Origin: Diabrotica undecimpunctata
Taxonomy: Eukaryota > Arthropoda > Insecta > Coleoptera > Chrysomelidae
Direction: 5' to 3'
DNA length: 64,000 bases
Assembly (NCBI RefSeq): GCF_040954645.1
Contig: NC_092806.1
Coordinates: 159,894,328 to 159,958,327 of the forward strand
A program made the position numbers and the translations under genes. The notes under the pieces are model-generated. The model was given only the letters and a program-made list of their open reading frames with translations, made no database searches and was not told the DNA's origin. This document shows, piece by piece, positions 57,195-64,000 of the stretch; the stretch's first letter is position 1, and each line of letters begins with the position of its first letter.

Positions 57195-57440
57195 ATAATA
57201 AATGACTGGACCCGAACTTACTCAGTATAGCTGGTTTTTGCACAATGACATTGTGCCGGTCCACAACTCGTTCAAGAGAATTGTGCAAGAGTTTTTGGCG
57301 ATAAAAGACATTCCATTATTTCTGCATCCACCTTATAGCCCCCTATGGTTTTTTGTTATTCCTCAAGATGAGGATGCACCTCAAGGCAAACGTAGCGGAC
57401 CACCAGCGGTGTTGGAAGGGTTAGCTTCGAAGGAGTATCA
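57195..57440 (+). pseudogene. mariner transposase C-terminal fragment
   Basis: The frame WFLHNDIVPVHNSFKRIVQE, then DIPLFLHPPYSPLWFFVIPQ, matches the HHDNAPAH...HPPYSPDLAP(C)DFF region of mariner transposases. The catalytic Asp residue block is altered (HNDIVP), and the SPDLAPCD segment has a deletion. No inverted ends were found. Confidence 0.75.
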
Positions 57441-57646
57441 AGGACTCGTCCAATCGTGAGAGCGACGATGGGCATTATTGCTTGAGTTTTATTGAAAAAC
57501 TTTTTCTCAGCTATCTTGAAAACATTTAGGTCACCACACAGTACCTATACTCAATAAACATTCATTGTCATATAGTTATTTCAGTAAATTATAAGTTTCA
57601 GTAGCGTTTTTTTTCTAAGTTTCATGTAACAAAAATTTGTTGTTCT

Positions 57647-57713
57647 ACCACAGTATAGACAACAACTGTATAGTACTGTTGTTCTAATACAGTATAGTTG
57701 TCTATACTGTGGT
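57647..57713. repeat. 17-bp perfect inverted repeat (hairpin)
   Basis: accacagtatagacaac at 57647-57663 is the exact reverse complement of 57697-57713. The 33-bp loop itself contains further cagtata/tatactg-type palindromic pieces. It may be a small foldback element or a transposon-end pair. Confidence 0.7.
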
Positions 57714-58501
57714 TCTACTATCACACTTTTAAGGTTATGGTGGAAAATCTACTATCTGGTTATTCGTTGACAATCAACTTTATTTTAAGACGGTAATTTA
57801 ATCAGTAAAGATCCAAATAATCCGAGAGCCGAGTCTGTTAAGTGATCCAGACCAGTTGATCCGGATCTTTAAAAGATCGGTATTTCCCATCACTAGTTAC
57901 TGAGTAGGTCGTTTCACGCACGTGTACTTCTCTTCGGCATCAGATTCAGTCTCGTTATTTAATAGCCACACCATAGGTTAAATACTTCTATATGTAATAT
58001 TTGGTATACCTGTTAAATTTTTATTTTTTTTTGTAAAATTTCAAACTAAAATTTTTGTTTTTTTTTACTTCAGGGTCATAAAAATTTCAAATAACGCAAA
58101 AATTGTCAAAAAAATTACAAATTTATTTATTTTCTTTACGTTTTACATAGGATATGTTATTTATGTAAAGTATTTACTACATTCTTTCATTACCTAATTG
58201 AATCTTGTTTAAAGGATAGTACCACTGTAGAAGTCTAAAATAAAAGGTTTTTACACGGATGACACTAATTATACACTTATTCTTCTACAAAGTGGGGATG
58301 CTGCAGGTGTTTTCATAGGCGTTAGACCATGCTGCAGGTCGTTTTGGGGAGGATGCGAGAGGTGGCATTCGGATTTTTGCAGAAAAAGTTGTGTGATAAT
58401 TTTAGTAGTAATAAATTACTTATCCTCCCTCTCAAATCTGTTTTTCATCAGGTGTTATGTTTGGCTTTTTGATTGCTGAGTTAGTTTCAGCAGATTCTCA
58501 G
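57714..58501. other. Non-coding stretch
   Basis: AT-rich with poly-T runs. No feature was recognised. Confidence 0.4.
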
Positions 58502-59720
58502 TTAGTTTCTGATACCAATCCTATAATAGATGATCTTATTCTTTGATGTTCTTATCACCTTAGTGTCTAAAAAAGGAACACTTTGTTCTTGCTTAATCTC
58601 AACGGTAAATTGTAGGTGTTTGTGAAATCTATTGAAGATGTCCAGTGCAGTTTGAATGCCGTTCTCAGAGATGGCACTCATCACATCATCCACATATTTG
58701 TATATGTGCGGTAACTTGAACGGTAGTCGTGGAATTACTATATTGAATAGATGATCTAAAACTATGTTGGCTAGAATGGTATGATCGGAGAGCTCATGGC
58801 GGTGCCAAAGATTTGTGAGTAAAAAGTTCCTCCAATGGCAAAGTATATACAGTATACTCCCTCTATAACAAACACGGTTATTACGAGGTTTCGCTTACAA
58901 CGGGGTATATTAGATGTCCCGTGAAATTTCTGTTGAACAACCCTCTATAGCGAGGCAAATTTGGATATAACGAGAGAAAATAAAATCAAAAAACGTATTT
59001 TTTTACGTTTTTGGCCCGGCTGTGGTTATAAATAAATACCCTTTTTAACTGCTCCGCAATAAACTTAACTGCCGCCCGCAATAAACTTCTTTACAATAAA
59101 TACAACTGTTTCACATCTTTAGAAAATATGATAGCGGACAATTTAAAGCAGTCTAAAATGACAGACTTCTTCCAATTGCAGAAGCAATAGTTTATGTTAT
59201 CCTTCAAAATACGCTTTATACATTATGTAGTTGGAAAAAACTGTAAGTGCAGATTTTTTGCTTTAACGTATATCATTGACAATAAAAATAAACAACTCTT
59301 TTTTGTTTTAACGTATTTCATTGGCAATAAAAGTAAACAACTTTTTTTCAAATACGCCATTCAAACAATATTTATTAGCATCTTATATTGCTCCGAATGG
59401 CTTCACTATAGTAAGTTAACGTTTTAGAAAACTACATATTCATTTATATATGTACAGTATTATTGTTGTCTGATATAACGAGATCGGCTTATAACGAGGT
59501 AATTAGTCTGTCATTTCAATTCTCGTTATAGAGGGAGTCTACTGTATTAGAAAAAATCTATCAGCGTGAAGAAATTATTACTTAAAGTACATTCATTTAG
59601 CAAATTCCCATCTGTAAATATGAGCACGTGTTGATATTCGCCGTCTCATTCGTCAAGAGGCTATTAAATATAATTTATTACCTTAAGCCAGACAGATTCT
59701 CATGTTACAGATCCAAACTT
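58502..59720 (-). pseudogene. Penelope-like reverse transcriptase fragment, split by a pogo MITE
   Basis: On the minus strand the frame FAIGGTFYSQIFGTAMSSP, then an LDHLFNIVIPRLPFKLP stretch, YKYVDDVMSAISENGIQT and SVPFLDTKVIRTSKNK matches the RT of Penelope-like elements (GTAMGSPLSP, YVDD, PFLDV). Upstream coding (FFTLIDFFL) is found on the other side of the pogo MITE at 58850-59544. Removing that and one TA rejoins it. The GIY-YIG part was not seen. Confidence 0.75.
58848..59546 (+). mobile_element. pogo/Tigger-type non-autonomous element with transposase tail
   Basis: Ends cagtatactccctctataa (58850) and ttatagagggagtctactg (59544) are inverted repeats, flanked by TA on both sides. The 695-bp interior is non-coding except for a frame ending DNLKQSKMTDFFQLQKQ and a stop at 59188-59190. 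The motif QSKMTDFF (59149-59172) fits the PCNA-interacting Q-x-x-M-x-x-F-F pattern known at the C-terminus of pogo transposase. So it is a deletion derivative of an autonomous relative that keeps both ends and the last codons. Confidence 0.88.
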
Positions 59721-60190
59721 GCCAGCATTTTAAATTCAAATTGTATCGTGTTGATTTTTAAGTTAATGTATTGTGTTATATTTATGTTATAGTTATTGTT
59801 AAGTTATTTACTGGTCGTGTTATTTTTTAGAGTTTAGTGTAATTGTGATATAATGATTAAATTTTAAGAAATTCTTACACTAACAGTTTCAAAAGTAAAT
59901 ATTTTTAAAAATCATATGATACACATCAGTACGACCCTGTTTGGCTTTCACGTGCTTCTATTGACAATTGGGAATTTGTAAAATGAATACGGTTTAGTGT
60001 GGTATTTGGTTCTACTAAGTGCCACTTTTATTCTAAAATTGTATGATCAGGTTAAGAGGAATGTTTGTGAAAAGCGATACCGCACCTAGGGATATAAGTA
60101 CAGTAATACTCCGAACTTACGCGATAGGTGGGATCGAGCGATAATCGCTTAAGTCGAATTCGCGTAAGTCTGGGTATAATTTCGTATGTG

Positions 60191-60365
60191 TATGTATGCA
60201 GTAGCGCACCTAGAATTTGCTTCTGGGGGGGGGGGTTTTGGTTGTTCACCGAAATTTTTTTTATGGTGCTACCTCCATTTTGAGTCCTTAAAATGTGTGA
60301 GTAACAGTGTCGGAATAGGGTCGGGGGGGGGGGGGCTATACCCTGTGTGCGCCACTGTATGTATG
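60191..60365. mobile_element. 159-bp hAT-like MITE with 8-bp TSD
   Basis: The octamer tatgtatg occurs at 60191-60198 and 60358-60365. Between them the element starts cagtagcgcacctagaattt and ends gtgtgcgccactg, with G runs near each end. It belongs to the same end family as the 3.2-kb element at 13457-16693. Confidence 0.88.
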
Positions 60366-60469
60366 TAAATTATTTTAATTGGGAGCGGAAGATAAGAAAA
60401 AATAGCAATTTACACAAAACATTTTTATTAAAATCTTAGGATATACAAATATAAAATTGGCAATTCAAT

Positions 60470-62143
60470 TTATTTTGATGTAATAGGCTTTATAAAATCT
60501 AACAAAGTAGTTTTGACGACTCCCGCAGATTTTTTCTCCCGCAAAATTTCTTCATAGCAGGCTAAGATTTTTTTTTATCCCTTGTTTGGTAGAAGAAATG
60601 CGCTCTTCGTTGTGGTCTATATTTTCTAAAATTTTTAATCCCTTTTCAATCAAACTGAGGCCTTCAGTCAAGTTTCCAATCGTCATTTGATTCTCAGATT
60701 GAACTTGATCCAAATACTCAAGCTCTTCAATGTCTTGTTTTTCCTCTTGCATTTCTATGAGGTCATCTATTGTCATCTCCTGATTGTGGGAATTCAATAG
60801 TTCTTGAACGTCATCACTAGCAACTTCTAAATTTATTTGCATCAACAACAACTTAAATGTTATTACTAACTTCATCATGCCCTGGCAGTAATTCCATTTC
60901 AGTGTCAGTGATGAAAAAAAAGGACACAGTTTTTTCCAGACGCTATTCAACGTTTTTTTGTGAAACTTCATTCCAAGATTGTCCAATGATTGTCACTGCA
61001 TCTAACTGTTGAATTGTTTCCAAAAGTCTTTAAGAGAGAGCTTGTCGTTTTTTCTTCTAACTTCATGGAGATGTGCAAATTATCGTCTGGTGTAATAAGC
61101 CTTGAATGTTTTAATGACTTCCTGATCCATCGACTGAAGTAAACTGGTTGTATTAGGTGGCAAAAATTCAACTTTCACACGTGGGTCAAAACTAGTTAAA
61201 GTTGCAGGAGGATGACGTGGAGCGTTATCGATAATTAGCATAACTTTAAATAGAATTTGTTTAGATTGACAATAACGTTCGACTTCAGGTATGAAATGAT
61301 GACCAAACCAATCCTCAAAAAGGGAAACTGTCACCCAAGCTTTACGATTAGACGTCCAAATTACAGGCAAGCCAGATTTAGGTGTATTTTTTAGTGCTCT
61401 TGGATTTTCTGAGCGATAAACTAAGAGTGGTTTTAACTTGCAATCACCAGCTGCATTTGACCCCACCATCACTGTCAATCGACCTTTGGCAGCCTTAAAA
61501 CGTGGAAAGGTTTTCTCTTCAAGTGCGATAAAAGTTCTCTTAGGTATCTTCTTCCAAAATAGGCGTCTCATCTACATTGAATATGGTTTGTTTGGTGTAG
61601 CCACATTCATCTATTATGGCTTTTAATTTCTGTAGATAACAAGACGCAGTCTCTTTATCAGTACTTACCGCTTTCTGCAATGCTATGCCAATTACAGCGA
61701 CTTTTGAATCGGCTGAACCAACCGTTATTAGCTTTAAACTGTTCATCCTTAGCGATTTCTCTAGCATCCTCTTTCAATCTCTCAAAAATTAGCTTAGCTT
61801 GGGAGCACACTGTATTCTGATCAATAGGACAATTTTTCACATTTACCTCATTATCGCACCATAATTTTAACATTTTCTCCATTTCGGCGATAATACCATG
61901 ACGTTTACGTACGATGGTGGAATTTAAAGATTGTGCACTTTTCACAGCTTCGAGAATTTTTTCCTTGCTCTTTATAATTCTTCTGACCATTGATTCCGAT
62001 AGATCAAACTTCTTTGATAGTTCACAGAATTTCATTTTTGATTCAAAATCTGTAATTACGTTAAGTTTACATTCCAAAGATAACGTTTTTCTTTTCTTAT
62101 TTACTACAGAAGGATCAGTTTTACTTCGTTTGGATGACATCAT
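60470..62143 (-). pseudogene. Tigger-type (CENP-B/HTH plus DDE) transposase, frameshifted
   Basis: It starts MMSSKRSKTDPSVVNKKRKT, then a psq/CENP-B helix-turn-helix (CKLNVITDFESKMKFCELSK, FDLSESMVRRII) and the second HTH region ending NNGWFSRFKSR. After a shift comes FNVDETPI (first Asp), then KAAKGRLTVMVGSNAAGDCK, VMLIIDNAPRHPP (second Asp), PPNTTSLLQSMDQEVIKTF (third acidic residue) and an acidic tail (DDLIEMQEEKQDIEELEYLD). It ends KTTLLDFIKPITSK. Frame changes near 61690, 61560, 61080 and 60560 disable it. Order and length match Tigger-group elements. Confidence 0.85.
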
Positions 62144-62296
62144 TGTTCTTTCAAGTCTTCAGTAGATATAAAATAAAAATCCTATAAAAGTAACACACTC
62201 CGTAGACACAACTGTAGATAAGAAATACCTAATACAAAATAAATGTGCTGATTTCGTGCGAAAAGTCAAAACATGTACTTTGGAGGTATTACTGTA

Positions 62297-63480
62297 TAGG
62301 TTTAAGGGATTGTAACATTCCTGATGAAGTTTCTCGCCTTAATTAACGGATTTGGTTATTTTTTAGAGAATAAAATTGTTTCCTCCGATTTTAGAGTGCT
62401 CTAGGCATCTTTTAGTATAACACAAATCGATTTTGTAAAAGTTCTACGGTGACACCATTCTTTAAAAAAATCAAATATTAATTGTGCACATTTTAAAATA
62501 ATGGATAAAGCAAAACATTACAAAGATCTTCAAAATCAGGCCGGTTTCTGAGGATTAAAAAGTTTGAAGGTTTTTTTTTGATACTTGTTGACTGTTCTAT
62601 ACCAAATTGTACACTTTGAAAGATACAATATTATTGTACATAATTTATTAATAATTGTAACAAATGTGGTAAGGTCTAGTCATAAGTGAATTTTTGAAAA
62701 TTTTTGTAGAGAATATATTGTTTTTTAGTTATAATAAAGGACATCTAGAGTGATTAAGTTATTATAAAATATATAATATAAAGTTCAGTTGTAAATATGT
62801 AATATAGCTGTAGAAAATAAGTTAATTTCAATAAATTTATATCAATATCCGCATTTATATTATTATCCCCGACATATTTTCATTGTATAATTAGTTTTGA
62901 GAGAGAAGTCGAATTGAAAAATATTCAACTGGACTTAAGGATCAAACTTTACATATACACAACAACAATACACTCAGTTGAAAAAATTTGATCTACTGTA
63001 ATTTCCTTTCCGAAAATGCTAAAACAGGTCGATTCTTATTTCAAAGGGGATGTCTTATAATGATATACACGATTGTCATTTTTGTCAACCCTCACCGTTC
63101 GAGTAATAAAACGTTTAATATTAAATAGGGAATATACAATGTGTGGTACATCATTATAAAGAAATTTCTCTGGAGAATTCAGGCATCCACGATTTTTTCC
63201 ATATAACTCTATTCTTATGAAAGTGTTAAACCTTTTAAAAATAAGTTGCACCTTGTAAAAAAAATCATCTGAATACCTGTTATCAGTCGGTAAAAATTTA
63301 ACCAACGTAGCAAAAATTAATTATTAAGTTTAGCAGTTTAGACAGGAATCACTGAATCGAGTTCATCAGGAAAAATTCACTGGACATTTAAAAAAGTATT
63401 CTTGTATGAAAACATTAACTGGTTAGTTTTTGTACCAAAAAAGAAGAAACGTAAATTTGACAGCGAATGTCAGTCAGATG
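62297..63480. other. Intergenic stretch before CDC73
   Basis: Non-coding AT-rich DNA. A minus-strand open frame at 63036-63305 has no recognisable domain and is not called. Confidence 0.4.
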
Positions 63481-63658
63481 TCAGTTTATGCTTTATATTA
63501 AAGTTGTGAAAATGGCGTTTAGTGAAAAATTTTTGCATATGCTGTAGTGTTCGAGTTAAAGTACAGTAAACAAAAAGAAGTATTTTTAGTTTATAAACGG
63601 AGAAATCCGTTAACTTACTTATAGAAGTATTTGTTATTAGTGTTAAATATAAAAGACA
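63481..63658 (+). promoter_or_regulatory. Probable 5' UTR/promoter of CDC73
   Basis: About 180 bp upstream of the ATG at 63659. ATG context is gacaATGg, a good start. No TATA box stands out, as expected for a housekeeping gene. Confidence 0.4.
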
Positions 63659-64000
63659 ATGGCAGATCCACTAAGTTTATTGCGTCAATATAACGTAAAT
63701 AAAAAGGAAATTATCGAAAGAGATGGACAAATTATATTTGGGGAGTTTTCTTGGCCTAAGAATGTTAAAACCAATTATCTTATTTGGGGGTAAGTATTTC
63801 TTCTAAACAATTACCATTGAATATTCTACATGAAATTTAAACAGTTCCAAATATAACATTGCCTATATGGATTTTTAGGTCAGGAAAAGATGGAACACCG
63901 AAGGAATATTACACATTGGAATGTCTATTGTTCTTTTTAAAAAATATTACATTAAGCCATCCTGTATACGTACGACAAACGGCTGCAGAAACGATACCTG
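63659..64000 (+). CDS. CDC73: CDC73/parafibromin (hyrax), exons 1-2, 5' part
   Basis: Exon 1 (63659-63789) reads [20 protein letters not shown], then an [19 protein letters not shown] stretch. An 89-bp intron (gtaagt...tttttag) separates exon 2 from 63879, which reads [20 protein letters not shown], then [14 protein letters not shown], running off the window. This closely matches the very conserved N-terminus of CDC73 ([31 protein letters not shown]). CDC73 is a subunit of the PAF1 complex, which travels with RNA polymerase II and promotes H2B ubiquitination and elongation in the nucleus. Phase at the junction is consistent. Only the first 85 or so residues are here; the C-terminal Ras-like domain lies beyond. 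Confidence 0.95.

Larger units (their letters stand above)
60099..62296 (-). mobile_element. Tigger/pogo element carrying a nested MITE
   Basis: TA at 60099-60100 and 62295-62296 flank a 2.2-kb element with CAGTAATAC ends (cagtaatactccgaactta left; cagtaatacctccaaagtac on the right, reverse strand). It holds a transposase reading frame on the minus strand with several frameshifts. A 159-bp hAT-like MITE (60199-60357) sits inside its left end. Confidence 0.85.

Noticed and set aside
57031..57288. Minus-strand open frame overlapping the mariner fragment
   Set aside because: Antisense shadow of mariner-derived sequence on the plus strand.
63036..63305. 89-codon minus-strand open frame
   Set aside because: No domain, no homology I recognise, no splice or promoter signals; AT-rich chance frame is as likely.

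Overview
The window looks like nuclear DNA of an insect. It is AT-rich, with spliced genes (GT/AG introns), C2H2 zinc-finger genes carrying acidic leader exons, a THAP gene, a PEAK-like pseudokinase and the start of CDC73, all set in dense, nested transposon debris. A beetle or similar TE-rich insect is my guess; the sequence does not prove the order. I see no tRNA, rRNA, CRISPR array or bacterial operon.

Layout. 1-4541: an intron or flank holding a decayed RNase H-bearing LINE with a smaller RTE-type LINE inside it. 4542-6743: the last four exons of a PEAK/Pragmin-type pseudokinase. 7720-8910: a tandem array with a 548-bp higher-order period. 11583-17043 (minus): a THAP gene whose intron carries a 3.2-kb hAT-like element that itself contains two LINE pieces. 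17500-19550: a LINE piece, a MITE and a broken MADF/BESS gene. 20528-30481 (minus): two zinc-finger blocks, one clear leader exon, and between them a Tc1 copy, a PIN/CXC pseudogene and an intronic Jockey LINE. 30840-35050: LINE fragments and a deleted PIF/Harbinger element. 36240-40960: a 182-bp satellite split by a piggyBac that is itself split by a LINE. 41050-48532 (minus): a zinc-finger gene with an intron full of LINE and BEL/Pao remains. 49384-54286: a zinc-finger pseudogene, an Ada-type DNA alkyltransferase and another intact zinc-finger gene. 55049-62294: a Tc1/mariner-superfamily element with an unusually long D-E spacing, a Penelope-like RT split by a pogo MITE, and a Tigger element with a hAT-like MITE inside. 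63659-64000: the first two exons of CDC73.

The main unifying observation is a family of zinc-finger genes that share one architecture: a leader exon with SUMO-consensus-like motifs ends one base into a codon inside a C2H2 finger (CPVCKK or CPICKI), and a second exon finishes that finger and carries all the others. Three pairs match in phase. A fourth finger exon (20528-21852) has no leader of its own but fits the leader at 29947-30481, so two alternative finger exons may share one leader. The other theme is a clean stratigraphy of transposon insertions, most with readable target-site duplications.

All calls come from reading motifs, splice signals and repeats by eye; no database search was run.
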